Positions 1 through 10,584 of a stretch of 64,000 nt of DNA are shown here, piece by piece. Each line of letters begins with the position of its first letter. Within the stretch, counting starts at the first letter, position 1. The position numbers were made by a program, and so were the translations under genes. Source of the DNA: Pseudomonas sp. TH31 (lineage in GTDB: Bacteria; Pseudomonadota; Gammaproteobacteria; Pseudomonadales; Pseudomonadaceae); NCBI RefSeq assembly GCF_016650815.1, contig NZ_JAEKEZ010000015.1, positions 62,001 to 126,000 on the forward strand, in the 5' to 3' direction. The notes under the pieces were generated by a model, which was not told the origin of the DNA, did no database searches, and worked only from the letters and a program-made list of their open reading frames with translations.

Positions 1-920
1 AACTGGGTGGTGTGTCGGTCTACCTGGCCGAGATTGCCACCCCGGGCCGCAAGGGCTTCTTCGTCAGCTGGCAGTCCGCCAGCCAACAAGCCGCGGTGGT
101 TTTCGCCGGTTTGCTGGGTGTGGGCCTGAACCACTGGCTCAGCCCGGAACAAATGGGTGACTGGGGCTGGCGCGTGCCGTTCCTGATCGGCTGCATGATC
201 GTGCCGGTGATCTTCGTGATCCGTCGCTCACTGGAAGAAACCCCGGAATTCCAGGCGCGCAAACACCGCCCTACCCTGCAGGAAATCGTCCGTTCGATCG
301 GTCAGAACTTCGGCATCGTCTTCGCCGGCATGGCGCTGGTGGTCATGACCACCGTGTCGTTCTACCTGATCACCGCCTACACCCCGACCTTCGGTAAAGC
401 CGAACTGCACCTGTCGGATTTCGATGCGCTGCTGGTCACCGTGTGCATCGGCCTGTCGAACTTCTTCTGGCTGCCAGTGATGGGTGCGCTTTCCGACAAG
501 ATCGGACGTAAACCCCTGCTGTTGGCCGCGACCATTCTGGCGATCCTCACGGCCTACCCTGCCCTGTCGTGGCTGGTGGCCAACCCGAGCTTCAGCCATC
601 TGCTGATCGTCGAGTTGTGGCTGTCGTTCCTGTATGGCTCGTACAACGGCGCCATGGTGGTGGCCCTGACCGAGATCATGCCGGTAGAAGTTCGTACCAC
701 CGGTTTCTCCCTGGCCTACAGCCTGGCGACCGCAACCTTCGGCGGCTTTACGCCGGCGGCATGCACCTACCTGATCCACATACTGGACAACAAGGCTGCG
801 CCGGGTATCTGGCTCAGCGGTGCAGCAGTGATGGGGTTGATCGCGACGCTGGTGCTGTTCCGTGGCAACCGGCATGAACTGCGCACTGCGCAGGCTGCTG
901 TAGTCGGCGGCACCCGGTAA
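1..920 (+). CDS. MFS transporter, citrate/tricarballylate-type (5' truncated)
   Basis: This is the C-terminal part of a major facilitator superfamily proton symporter of the metabolite:H+ symporter group that imports carboxylates such as citrate or tricarballylate. The frame is already open at base 3 and reads LGGVSVYLAE, so the real start lies before the window; the GTG at 12 is internal. About 305 residues are visible with roughly seven hydrophobic segments. The RKGFFVSWQS stretch and a cytoplasmic loop with SDKIGRKP are typical of this group. It ends at TAA 918-920 and is followed by a REP palindrome rather than a clear terminator. The substrate is inferred from family resemblance only. 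Confidence 0.8.
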   Translation, partial: LGGVSVYLAEIATPGRKGFFVSWQSASQQAAVVFAGLLGVGLNHWLSPEQMGDWGWRVPFLIGCMIVPVIFVIRRSLEETPEFQARKHRPTLQEIVRSIGQNFGIVFAGMALVVMTTVSFYLITAYTPTFGKAELHLSDFDALLVTVCIGLSNFFWLPVMGALSDKIGRKPLLLAATILAILTAYPALSWLVANPSFSHLLIVELWLSFLYGSYNGAMVVALTEIMPVEVRTTGFSLAYSLATATFGGFTPAACTYLIHILDNKAAPGIWLSGAAVMGLIATLVLFRGNRHELRTAQAAVVGGTR

Positions 921-930
921 ATCGTCTTCG

Positions 931-1012
931 CGAGCAGGCTCGCTCCCACAGGATTTGCAGCGATCACACCCTTGTGATCACTCTGCACATCCAATGTGGG
1001 AGCGAGCCTGCT
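931..1012. repeat. REP palindrome, GAGCAGGCTCGCTCCCACA type
   Basis: Two inverted arms, 931-950 and 995-1012, share the core CGAGCAGGCTCGCTCCCACA. This is one of several copies of the same REP family in the window (also 38513-38603, single arms at 41197-41218 and 51987-52008). It lies between convergent transcription units, the usual REP position. Confidence 0.8.
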
Positions 1013-1077
1013 CCGGGCGGCGATCCGACGATGAGGCCAGCCAAGCCAACCTACCCGCAACAGACAAATCCCACCCA

Positions 1078-1106
1078 CAAAAAAGCCCCGACCAAAGTCG
1101 GGGCTC
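1078..1106 (-). terminator. Intrinsic terminator of gap
   Basis: The stem AGCCCCGAC (1084-1092) pairs with GTCGGGGCT (1097-1105). Read on the minus strand, the hairpin is followed by a run of T. It lies about 20 bases past the gap stop codon. Confidence 0.8.
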
Positions 1107-1124
1107 TTTATGTGCAGCTAATGC

Positions 1125-2573
1125 TTAACGCGGGAACGCAGGCGGGTTAACCCCGGCCATGTCTTCCATCACGCGAACCACCTGGCAGCTGTAACCGAAT
1201 TCGTTGTCGTACCAAACGTACAGAACAACGCGGTTGTCTTGGGTGATGGTTGCTTCAGCGTCCACAACGCCTGCGTGGCGCGAGCCAACGAAGTCGGTGG
1301 AAACCACTTCCTGCGAATTGACGTAGTCGATTTGCTTATGCAGATCGGAGTGCAGCGCCATGTAGCGCAGGTACTCGTTCATCTCTTCGCGGGTCGCGGC
1401 TTTCTCAAGGTTCAGGTTGAGAATGGCCATCGACACGTTAGGCGTCGGAACGCGGATCGCGTTACCGGTCAGCTTGCCGGCCAGCTCAGGCAGGGCCTTG
1501 GCAGCAGCGGTGGCAGCACCGGTCTCGGTGATCACCATGTTCAGCGCGGCGCTACGGCCACGGCGATCGCCCTTGTGGAAGTTGTCGATCAGGTTCTGGT
1601 CGTTGGTGTACGAGTGAACCGTTTCAACGTGACCGTTGATGATGCCGAACTTGTCGTTGACAGCCTTCAGCACCGGCACGATGGCGTTGGTGGTGCAGGA
1701 CGCCGCGGAAATGATCTTGTCATCAGCGGTGATTTCGCCGTGGTTGATGCCGTGAACGATGTTCTTCAGCTTGCCTTTGCCAGGCGCGGTCAGCACAACG
1801 CGGTCGATACCCGGGCAAGCCAGGTGCTGGCCCAGGCCCTCGGCATCACGCCATACACCGGTGTTGTCCACCAGCAGCGCGTCTTTGATGCCGTACTGGG
1901 TGTAATCCACCTCAGTCGGGTTTTTCGCGTAGATAACCTGGATCAGGTTGCCGTTGGCGGTGATGGTGTTGTTGGCTTCATCAATGGTGATGGTGCCATC
2001 GAACGGACCATGAACCGAGTCGCGACGCAGCAGGCTGGCACGTTTGACCAAGTCGTTCTCGGCGCCCTTGCGCACGACGATGGCGCGCAGACGCAGGCCG
2101 TCGCCACCACCGGTTTTCTCGATCAGGATGCGCGCCAGCAGACGGCCGATACGACCGAAGCCGTAGAGGACAACGTCGGTGCCTTTGCGCGCGGCAACGT
2201 TCTGCTGGCCAACCACGTCAGCCAGTTCTTCACGGACGAACTGCTCGGCAGTACGGCCGTTGCCTTCAGCCTTGAATTTGACAGCCAGCTTGCCCAGGTC
2301 GACCGAAGCGGCGCCGAGTTTGAGCTCGCTCATGGCTTTGAGCAGCGGGAATGTTTCGTGGACGGACAGTTCGCTGTCGTCGGACTGGCGATGGCGAGCA
2401 AAGCGGTGCGCTTTGAGAATCGCGATGACTGAACGATTGATCAGGCTGCGGCCATAGATCGAGCTCACCACGTTGTTATTGCGGTAGAGCTGACCGATAA
2501 GCGGAATCATCGCTTCTGCGAGTGCTTCACGGTCGATCCATTCACCAAGACACTGGTCGGGCTTCTGAGTCAC
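1125..2573 (-). CDS. gap: Glyceraldehyde-3-phosphate dehydrogenase, long form
   Basis: The enzyme oxidises glyceraldehyde 3-phosphate to 1,3-bisphosphoglycerate with NAD(P), or runs the reverse step in gluconeogenesis. The classic core is present: a Rossmann start YGFGRIGR and the catalytic cysteine in SAASCTTN at about residue 293. About 125 N-terminal residues precede the dinucleotide fold, giving some 482 residues against about 335 for the common form; this long form is known in pseudomonads. I chose GTG at 2573 because GGAAGG lies just before it; the ATG at 2588 would add five residues and lacks a good ribosome site. It is divergent from mfd across about 360 bases. Confidence 0.9.
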   Translation of the reverse strand: MTQKPDQCLGEWIDREALAEAMIPLIGQLYRNNNVVSSIYGRSLINRSVIAILKAHRFARHRQSDDSELSVHETFPLLKAMSELKLGAASVDLGKLAVKFKAEGNGRTAEQFVREELADVVGQQNVAARKGTDVVLYGFGRIGRLLARILIEKTGGGDGLRLRAIVVRKGAENDLVKRASLLRRDSVHGPFDGTITIDEANNTITANGNLIQVIYAKNPTEVDYTQYGIKDALLVDNTGVWRDAEGLGQHLACPGIDRVVLTAPGKGKLKNIVHGINHGEITADDKIISAASCTTNAIVPVLKAVNDKFGIINGHVETVHSYTNDQNLIDNFHKGDRRGRSAALNMVITETGAATAAAKALPELAGKLTGNAIRVPTPNVSMAILNLNLEKAATREEMNEYLRYMALHSDLHKQIDYVNSQEVVSTDFVGSRHAGVVDAEATITQDNRVVLYVWYDNEFGYSCQVVRVMEDMAGVNPPAFPR

Positions 2574-2706
2574 GGGAACCTTCCACATATGTAGGGGCAG
2601 AAAAAAGGGGCTACATTATGCCGCCGAGTGCCTCCCGTAGCAATGCGCGCCTGTCGTGCGAGCCGTAACAAAATCCCGTTCAAAAAAATACGTCGCGCTG
2701 AAGCCC

Positions 2707-2735
2707 AATAAAACCGGGGCCTCCAGCATCGTCAA
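2707..2735 (-). promoter_or_regulatory. Candidate sigma-70 promoter for gap
   Basis: On the minus strand TTGACG (2735-2730) is followed after 17 bases by TTTATT (2712-2707). The position, about 135 bases upstream of the gap start, is reasonable. Prediction from consensus only. Confidence 0.35.
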
Positions 2736-2884
2736 TTTTTTGGGGACAGCGCTGCCTTGTCCGTAACCATCCGAAACAGCAGCTCGTTTTGCCACTACAT
2801 AATCGGCAAAATTCACTAAAAAACCGCTCGATTTTGTCTTTACCACTACATTTCGCCCAAGCCGTGTAATAGACACATCTGCAA

Positions 2885-2914
2885 CTGACAGCCGGCACCA
2901 GAGGCCGCTACAAT
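2885..2914 (+). promoter_or_regulatory. Candidate sigma-70 promoter for mfd
   Basis: CTGACA (2885-2890) and TACAAT (2909-2914) are separated by 18 bases and sit about 38 bases before the mfd start codon. Confidence 0.45.
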
Positions 2915-2951
2915 TACCGACTTTGTCGCAACGCTTGGAGCTCAACCTTCC

Positions 2952-5900
2952 GTGCCCGTTCTGCGTCTACCGCTTCTCCCTGCCGCGGCAGGTAAACAGC
3001 ACTGGGGCAATCTGCCCGGTGCCGCCCTGAGCCTGGCCATTGCCGAGGCCGCCAGCGCTGCCAAGCGCTTTACCCTGCTACTGACCGCCGACAGCCAGAG
3101 TGCCGAACGGCTGGAACAGGAGCTGAGTTTCTTCGCCCCGGATTTGCCGGTGCTGCATTTCCCCGACTGGGAAACGCTGCCCTACGACCTGTTTTCGCCG
3201 CACCAGGACATCATCTCCCAGCGCATCGCAGCCTTATACAGGTTGCCGGAGCTGACCCATGGCGTGCTGGTCGTGCCGATCACCACGGCCCTGCATCGCC
3301 TGGCGCCGACCAAGTTCCTGCTCGGCAGCAGCCTGGTGCTGGACGTCGGCCAGAAGCTTGACGTCGAGCAAATGCGCACCCGGCTTGAGGCCAGCGGCTA
3401 TCGCTACGTCGACACGGTGTACGAACACGGCGAATTCACTGTCCGCGGCTCGCTGATCGACCTGTTCCCGATGGGCAGCAAGCTGCCGTTCCGGATCGAT
3501 CTGTTCGACGACGAAATCGAGACCCTGCGCACCTTCGATCCGGACAACCAGCGTTCCATCGACAAGGTCGACACCGTACGCCTGCTGCCGGCACGTGAGT
3601 TCCCGCTGCAAAAGGACGCGGTTACCCGCTTCAAGGCGCGGTTCCGCGAGCGGTTCGACGTCGACTTCCGTCGCTGCCCGATCTTCCAGGATTTGAGCAG
3701 CGGGATTACCCCGGCCGGTATCGAGTACTACCTGCCGCTGTTCTTCGATGAAACTTCGACGCTGTTCGATTACCTGCCGCAAGACACCCAGGTGTTTTCC
3801 CTGCCGGGCATCGAACAGGCGGCGGAGAACTTCTGGAACGACGTGCGCAATCGCTATGAAGAGCGCCGCGTCGATCCTTCCCGTCCTTTATTGCCACCGG
3901 CCGAGCTGTTCCTGCCGGTGGAAGACTGCTTCGCCCGCCTGAAAAACTGGCCGCGCGTGGTGGCCAGTCAACAGGATGTGGAAACCGGCGTCGGCCGCGA
4001 ACGCTTCCCGGCGCAGGTGTTGCCGAACCTGGCCATCGAAGCCAAGGCCACCCAGCCATTGGCGGCGTTGGCGGGTTTCCTCGACGAGTTCCCCGGTCGC
4101 GTGCTGTTTACCGCCGAGTCCGCGGGCCGTCGTGAAGTGCTGCTGGAATTGCTCGAACGCCTGAAGCTGCGACCGAAAACCGTCGACAGCTGGCCGGACT
4201 TTGTCGCGAGCAAGGATCGCCTGGCGATCACCATTGCGCCGCTGGACGAAGGCTTGCTGCTGGACGACCCGGCTCTGGCGTTGATCGCCGAAAGCCCGTT
4301 GTTCGGTCAACGGGTGATGCAGCGTCGGCGTCGCGAGAAACGCGCCGACGGCAACAACGATGCAGTGATCAAGAACCTCACCGAGCTGCGCGAAGGCGCG
4401 CCGGTGGTGCACATCGACCACGGTGTCGGCCGTTATCTGGGTCTGGCGACTCTGGAGATCGATGACCAGGCTGCCGAGTTTCTGACCCTGCAATACGCCG
4501 AAGGCGCCAAGTTGTACGTGCCGGTTGCCAACCTGCACTTGATCGCCCGTTACACCGGCAGCGACGATGCGCTGGCCCCGCTGCACCGCCTCGGCTCCGA
4601 GACCTGGCAGAAAGCCAAGCGTAAAGCCGCCGAACAAGTACGCGACGTGGCCGCCGAACTGCTCGATATCTATGCGCGCCGCGCCGCCCGCGAAGGTCAT
4701 GCCTTCGCCGACCCGAAAGCCGATTACGCGACGTTCAGCGCCGGCTTCCCGTTCGAAGAAACCCCGGACCAGCAGACCACCATCGACGCGGTACGTGCCG
4801 ACATGCTCGCACCGAAACCGATGGATCGACTGGTCTGCGGCGACGTCGGTTTCGGCAAGACCGAAGTGGCGATGCGCGCCGCGTTCATCGCCGTGCACGG
4901 CGGGCGCCAGGTGGCGATTCTGGTACCGACCACCCTGCTCGCCCAGCAACACTACAACAGCTTCCGCGACCGCTTCGCCGATTGGCCTGTGAGCGTGGAA
5001 GTGATGAGCCGCTTCAAGTCGACCAAGGAAGTGAATGCCGCCATCGCTGACCTGGCCGAAGGCAAGATCGACATCGTCATCGGCACCCACAAACTGCTGT
5101 CCGACGATGTGAAGATCAAAAACCTCGGGCTGGTGATCATCGACGAAGAGCACCGCTTCGGTGTCCGTCAGAAAGAACAGCTCAAGGCCCTACGCAGTGA
5201 AGTCGACATCCTCACGCTGACCGCCACGCCGATTCCGCGCACGCTGAACATGGCCGTGTCGGGCATGCGCGACCTGTCGATCATCGCCACGCCGCCGGCC
5301 CGCCGCCTGTCGGTACGGACCTTCGTCATGGAGCAGAACAAAAGCACGGTAAAGGAAGCCCTGCTGCGCGAGTTGCTGCGTGGCGGCCAGGTCTACTACC
5401 TGCACAACGACGTGAAGACCATCGAGAAATGCGCCGCCGACCTCGCCGAACTGGTGCCGGAAGCACGGATCGGCATCGGCCACGGGCAGATGCGCGAACG
5501 CGATCTTGAACAGGTGATGAGCGACTTCTACCACAAGCGCTTCAACGTGCTGATCGCCTCGACCATCATCGAGACCGGCATCGACGTGCCGAGCGCCAAC
5601 ACCATCATCATCGAGCGTGCCGACAAGTTCGGCCTGGCCCAGTTGCACCAGTTGCGCGGCCGGGTCGGTCGTAGCCACCACCAGGCTTACGCGTACCTGC
5701 TGACGCCGCCGCGCCAGCAAATCACCCCGGATGCGGAAAAGCGCCTGGAAGCGATCGCCAACACCCAGGACCTCGGCGCAGGCTTCGTGCTCGCGACCAA
5801 CGACCTGGAAATCCGTGGCGCCGGCGAACTGCTCGGTGACGGCCAGAGCGGGCAGATCCAGGCCGTCGGCTTTACGCTGTACATGGAAATGCTTGAGCGC

Positions 5901-6401
5901 GCGGTGAAGTCGATCCGCAAGGGCGAACAACCGAACCTCGACCAGCCACTGGGCGGTGGTCCGGAAGTCAATTTGCGGGTACCGGCGTTGATTCCCGAGG
6001 ACTACTTGCCGGACGTTCATGCGCGATTGATTCTCTACAAACGCATCGCCTCGGCCACGGACGAGGAAGGTCTCAAGGACCTGCAAGTGGAAATGATCGA
6101 CCGTTTTGGCCTGTTGCCGGAGCCGACCAAGAACCTGGTACGGATCACCCTCCTGAAGTTGCAGGCCGAACAACTGGGCATCAAGAAAGTCGACGGCGGC
6201 CCGCAAGGCGGCCGAATCGAGTTCGCGGCGCAGACTCCGGTCGACCCGTTGACGCTGATCAAACTGATCCAGAGCCAACCCAAACGCTACAAATTCGAAG
6301 GCGCCACGATGTTCAAGTTCATGGTACCGATGGAGCGTGCGGAAGAACGCTTTAATACTGTAGAGGCACTGTTTGAACGCCTCCTCCCGAAAACTGCTTG
6401 A
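2952..6401 (+). CDS. mfd: Transcription-repair coupling factor Mfd
   Basis: Mfd is a cytoplasmic DNA translocase that removes RNA polymerase stalled at DNA damage and recruits UvrA. At 1149 residues it has the normal length. The UvrB-like N-terminal third is followed by the polymerase-interacting domain around HIDHGVGRYLGL (near residue 480), Walker A in GDVGFGKTE near residue 630, the DEEH box near residue 731, the SAT-type motif TATPIPRT, and the conserved RGRVGR arginine-finger motif. The start is GTG at 2952, with TTGGAG 11 bases upstream. The stop at 6401 is 10 bases before the next gene, so the two are probably cotranscribed. Confidence 0.97.
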   Translation: MPVLRLPLLPAAAGKQHWGNLPGAALSLAIAEAASAAKRFTLLLTADSQSAERLEQELSFFAPDLPVLHFPDWETLPYDLFSPHQDIISQRIAALYRLPELTHGVLVVPITTALHRLAPTKFLLGSSLVLDVGQKLDVEQMRTRLEASGYRYVDTVYEHGEFTVRGSLIDLFPMGSKLPFRIDLFDDEIETLRTFDPDNQRSIDKVDTVRLLPAREFPLQKDAVTRFKARFRERFDVDFRRCPIFQDLSSGITPAGIEYYLPLFFDETSTLFDYLPQDTQVFSLPGIEQAAENFWNDVRNRYEERRVDPSRPLLPPAELFLPVEDCFARLKNWPRVVASQQDVETGVGRERFPAQVLPNLAIEAKATQPLAALAGFLDEFPGRVLFTAESAGRREVLLELLERLKLRPKTVDSWPDFVASKDRLAITIAPLDEGLLLDDPALALIAESPLFGQRVMQRRRREKRADGNNDAVIKNLTELREGAPVVHIDHGVGRYLGLATLEIDDQAAEFLTLQYAEGAKLYVPVANLHLIARYTGSDDALAPLHRLGSETWQKAKRKAAEQVRDVAAELLDIYARRAAREGHAFADPKADYATFSAGFPFEETPDQQTTIDAVRADMLAPKPMDRLVCGDVGFGKTEVAMRAAFIAVHGGRQVAILVPTTLLAQQHYNSFRDRFADWPVSVEVMSRFKSTKEVNAAIADLAEGKIDIVIGTHKLLSDDVKIKNLGLVIIDEEHRFGVRQKEQLKALRSEVDILTLTATPIPRTLNMAVSGMRDLSIIATPPARRLSVRTFVMEQNKSTVKEALLRELLRGGQVYYLHNDVKTIEKCAADLAELVPEARIGIGHGQMRERDLEQVMSDFYHKRFNVLIASTIIETGIDVPSANTIIIERADKFGLAQLHQLRGRVGRSHHQAYAYLLTPPRQQITPDAEKRLEAIANTQDLGAGFVLATNDLEIRGAGELLGDGQSGQIQAVGFTLYMEMLERAVKSIRKGEQPNLDQPLGGGPEVNLRVPALIPEDYLPDVHARLILYKRIASATDEEGLKDLQVEMIDRFGLLPEPTKNLVRITLLKLQAEQLGIKKVDGGPQGGRIEFAAQTPVDPLTLIKLIQSQPKRYKFEGATMFKFMVPMERAEERFNTVEALFERLLPKTA

Positions 6402-6411
6402 AGGACGCCGC

Positions 6412-6989
6412 ATGCGCCTGTTTCGCTCACCGACCTTGTTGATAACGTTGTTGATGACGTCGTTCGCCTCAACGGCGTTTGCCGATGATAAGTATCAGGT
6501 TGAAATGATCCTGGTCCGGCAAAATGCCGTGCCGGCAATCGTCAGTCGTGCCGCGCCGGAAGATTGGGCAGCCGGTGCACAACGCATCACCCCGGACAGC
6601 CTGCGCACGCCGAGCCTTAATGGCGAAGTGGAAAAACTCACCGCCAGCGCCGACTACACGGTGCTGCTGCACAAGGCCTGGCAGCAGAACCTGGGGAAGA
6701 AGCCAGCAAAATCGCGATCAGCGATGGCAAGGAACAGTACGGCCAATTCCCTATCGAGGGCACGTTGAACCTGAAACTGGGGCGTTTCACCGACGTCGAC
6801 GCCGACTTCTGGGTCAACCAGATCGACGCCAACGGCATGGTCACCGCCAGCGAACGGCTGAAGCAGGAAAGCCACACCAAAAACGGCCAGCTGAATTTTC
6901 TCGATAACGGCCACTTGGGCCTGTTGATCAAGATCACTTCGTTGACCGCCCCTGCGCCTCGGCCAGCCCCTGAAGAAATTCCGGACTGA
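6412..6989 (+). pseudogene. CsiV-family protein, frameshifted
   Basis: I recognise this as the small secreted CsiV family (peptidoglycan-binding, about 190 residues). The ATG at 6412 starts a signal peptide (MRLFRSPTLLIT...ASTAFA), then DDKYQVEMILVRQ. After QQNLG near 6693 the frame loses homology and stops at 6768, while the next frame continues with EASKIAISDGKEQYGQFPIEG and then LNLKLGRFTDVDADFWV to the stop at 6989. One base appears missing in CTGGGGAAG (6691-6699); restoring a C (GGGCGAA) rejoins both halves. It could be a real inactivating mutation or a sequence error. CsiV is known as a cell-envelope protein in gamma-proteobacteria; its role here is inferred. It sits between mfd and a helicase gene on the same strand. 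Confidence 0.8.
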
Positions 6990-7000
6990 TCGACGTCCTT

Positions 7001-9694
7001 ATGCCTCCGACCCTGAGCAAACCCCTCGCACCTTCCTGGGTCAGCCGATTCAAGGAACAGAGCCTGGAGCGTGGCCGTCGCTACGCAATAGAGAATCGTG
7101 TCAGGATCGTCGAGGCCGGCGACGCAACGATCATCGCCGCGTGCGAAGGCTCTGGCGGCAACGTTTACCGTCAGACCATTCGCCTGCGCGAGTCGGCCAA
7201 AGGCACGTTGCTGATGATCGACGCCACGTGCACCTGCCCGGTCCACAGCAACTGCAAACATTGCGCAGCGGTACTGCTCAAAGTCCAGGAAACCCTGGCC
7301 TACCCCGCCGCCGCGCAAGACGCCGAACTGCTGGAAAAACTCCAGGCCGTATTGGAAAACCGCAGACCGAAGGCGTTGCCGCAAGTGCTGGTGGATAACG
7401 TGCAGCCAGTGCCGCGCCTGTGGCTGGCGAGCATCGAGTTCAGCGCCTTTGAGCCGCGCAACGGCAAGATGCAGCGCTACATCCAGCATCGTGCGGCGCT
7501 GTCCTTCAGCTATCTGGATGAATACGTTTGCGGGCAAAAAAATGCCGACATCCTGATTCGCCAGGAGACACAGACTTTACAGATAAAACGTCACCCGGAA
7601 GTCGAACAGGCCTACAGGGAACAGCTACGAATCCTCGGTTTCAAGATCGCCACCCGACAAAGCAAGGCCTTGCCGGAAAGTGCCGGCGAATTGTTCGAGA
7701 TGGTCAACGACAGCGCCTGGCTGACCCTCACCCTCAACGAACTCCCGAAGCTGCGCACCCAAGGCTGGGAATTGCAGATCGATGAGGATTTCGGCTTCGA
7801 CCTGACCGCCGTCGACGACTGGTACGCCACCGTCGAACAAGTGCCGGAACGTGACTGGTTTGATCTGGAGCTGGGGATCATCGTCAACGGCGAGCGACTG
7901 AGCCTGCTGCCGATCCTGTTGAACCTGATGCGCTCGCACACCGAAATCCTCAACCCGGAACGCCTGGCCCGACGTCGCGACGACGAATTGATCCTGGTGA
8001 ACATCCCGAATCGCCCGAACTCCGAGTACGGCCCACTGCAAGTCGCCCTGCCCTTCGGCCGCTTGAAACCGGTGCTGGCCACCCTTGGCGAGTTCTACCT
8101 GCAAGGGCCCGGCGAAACCACGCTGCGCCTGAGCAAGGCCGACGCCATCCGGCTGAACCCCCTGGAAGACATGCCGCTGCTGTGGGAAGGCGGCGAGCAA
8201 ATTCGTACATTTGCCCAGCGCCTGCGAGACATCAAGGACTTCACCTCGACCGCACCGGAAGGTTTGAACGCCACGTTGCGGCCGTATCAGCTCGAAGGCC
8301 TGAGCTGGATGCAGTCGTTGCGGCAACTGGAAGTCGGCGGGATTCTCGCGGATGACATGGGTTTGGGTAAAACCCTGCAAACCCTGGCGCACATTCTCAG
8401 CGAGAAAATCGCCGGGCGCCTGGATCGGCCATGCATGGTGGTGATGCCCACCAGCCTGATCCCCAACTGGCTCGACGAAGCGGCGCACTTCACGCCTCAG
8501 CTCAAAGTGCTGGCGCTGTACGGCGCCAGTCGCAAAAAGCACTTCGAAAGCCTGGCCGATTACGACCTGATCCTGACCACCTACGCGCTGCTGCCCAAGG
8601 ACGTTGAAATCCTCGAGGCGGTGCCATTACACGTGCTGGTCCTGGATGAAGCGCAGTACATCAAGAACCCCAACAGCAAGGCCGCCCAGGCAGCTCGTGA
8701 ACTGAATGCTCGCCAGCGCCTGTGCCTGAGCGGCACACCACTGGAAAACCACTTGGGCGAGCTGTGGTCGCTGTTTCACTTCCTGCTGCCCGGTTGGCTT
8801 GGCGATGTAAAAAGCTTCAACCGCGACTACCGCGTGCCGATTGAAAAGCGCGGCAGCGAAGTACGACTTCAGCACCTCAACGGTCGGATCAAACCGTTTC
8901 TTCTGCGCAGGACCAAAGAACAGGTCGCGACAGAACTGCCGCCGAAAACCGAGATTATCCATTGGGTCGAGCTCAACGAAGCGCAGCGCGACGTGTACGA
9001 GACCATGCGCCTGGCCATGGACAAGAAAGTCCGCGACGAGATCACCCGCAAAGGCGTGGCCCGCAGTCAGATCATCATTCTTGAGGCGCTGCTGAAGTTG
9101 CGACAGGTGTGTTGCGATCTTCGCCTGGTCAACGATGCCGTCCTGCCCACTCGCGGCAGTACGTCCGGCAAGCTCGACAGCTTGATGGAAATGCTCGAAG
9201 AGCTGTTCGAGGAAGGTCGGCGGATTTTGCTGTTCTCGCAGTTCACATCGATGCTGGCGCTGATCGAGGAGGAACTGAAGAAGCGCGGCGTTGAATACGT
9301 CATATTGACCGGGCAAACCCGTGACCGCCGCGCGCCGGTCAAGGACTTCCAGAGTGGCAAACGTCAGATTTTCCTGATCAGCCTGAAGGCTGGCGGTGTG
9401 GGCTTGAACCTGACCGAAGCCGATACGGTGATTCACTATGACCCGTGGTGGAACCCGGCGACGGAAAACCAGGCGACCGACCGGGCTTATCGCATCGGCC
9501 AGGAGAAACCGGTGTTCGTCTATAAGTTGATTGCCCGGGGCACCGTCGAAGAGAAAATTCAGCATCTACAGAAGGAAAAGTCCGACCTGGCGGCGGGCGT
9601 ACTGGATGGACGCTCGACCGGGGACTGGAAGTTGCAGAGCGATGATATCGAGGCGTTGTTTGCGCCGTTGCCGGACAAGCTCGAGAAACGTTGA
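7001..9694 (+). CDS. SWIM zinc-finger SNF2-family helicase
   Basis: A Swi2/Snf2 superfamily-2 ATPase of the bacterial type that translocates on double-stranded DNA. The N-terminal zinc-binding SWIM motif CTCPVHSNCKH (residues 77-87) fits CxCxnCxH. The SNF2 ATPase follows, with Walker A in DDMGLGKT at about 451-458 and DEAQ at about 549. The C-terminal helicase lobe shows SLKAGGVGLNL and the arginine-rich TDRAYRIGQ motif. The 897-residue length is usual. The ATG at 7001 is 11 bases after the upstream gene; no strong ribosome site is visible. The biological role is not known to me. Confidence 0.9.
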   Translation: MPPTLSKPLAPSWVSRFKEQSLERGRRYAIENRVRIVEAGDATIIAACEGSGGNVYRQTIRLRESAKGTLLMIDATCTCPVHSNCKHCAAVLLKVQETLAYPAAAQDAELLEKLQAVLENRRPKALPQVLVDNVQPVPRLWLASIEFSAFEPRNGKMQRYIQHRAALSFSYLDEYVCGQKNADILIRQETQTLQIKRHPEVEQAYREQLRILGFKIATRQSKALPESAGELFEMVNDSAWLTLTLNELPKLRTQGWELQIDEDFGFDLTAVDDWYATVEQVPERDWFDLELGIIVNGERLSLLPILLNLMRSHTEILNPERLARRRDDELILVNIPNRPNSEYGPLQVALPFGRLKPVLATLGEFYLQGPGETTLRLSKADAIRLNPLEDMPLLWEGGEQIRTFAQRLRDIKDFTSTAPEGLNATLRPYQLEGLSWMQSLRQLEVGGILADDMGLGKTLQTLAHILSEKIAGRLDRPCMVVMPTSLIPNWLDEAAHFTPQLKVLALYGASRKKHFESLADYDLILTTYALLPKDVEILEAVPLHVLVLDEAQYIKNPNSKAAQAARELNARQRLCLSGTPLENHLGELWSLFHFLLPGWLGDVKSFNRDYRVPIEKRGSEVRLQHLNGRIKPFLLRRTKEQVATELPPKTEIIHWVELNEAQRDVYETMRLAMDKKVRDEITRKGVARSQIIILEALLKLRQVCCDLRLVNDAVLPTRGSTSGKLDSLMEMLEELFEEGRRILLFSQFTSMLALIEEELKKRGVEYVILTGQTRDRRAPVKDFQSGKRQIFLISLKAGGVGLNLTEADTVIHYDPWWNPATENQATDRAYRIGQEKPVFVYKLIARGTVEEKIQHLQKEKSDLAAGVLDGRSTGDWKLQSDDIEALFAPLPDKLEKR

Positions 9695-9720
9695 GATTGG
9701 GGGTGCCTGATAGATCGCCA

Positions 9721-9808
9721 TCGCGGGCAAGCCTTGCTCCTACAGGGTTTGAGTCGTTCGCGTATTAGTGATCAACTCAAAACCTGTAGGCGCAAGGGTT
9801 GCCCGCGA
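9721..9808. repeat. REP-like palindrome, GCGGGCAAGCCTTGCTCC type
   Basis: The arms 9721-9749 and 9781-9808 are imperfectly complementary: CGCGGGCAAGCCTTGC against GCAAGGGTTGCCCGCG. This is a third REP-like family, distinct from the two others in the window, in the gap between convergent genes. Confidence 0.65.
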
Positions 9809-9834
9809 AGGGTCAACTCGACATAGAGACTTGT

Positions 9835-10584
<750 letters not shown>

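Noticed and set aside
3888..6413. Long minus-strand frames opposite mfd
   Set aside because: The same codon-bias shadow effect; no recognisable protein features.
6688..6703. Programmed -1 frameshifting in the CsiV-family gene
   Set aside because: The heptamer needed (X XXY YYZ) is not present in phase: the codons are CTG GGG AAG, so tandem slippage would not re-pair. No following pseudoknot was seen.
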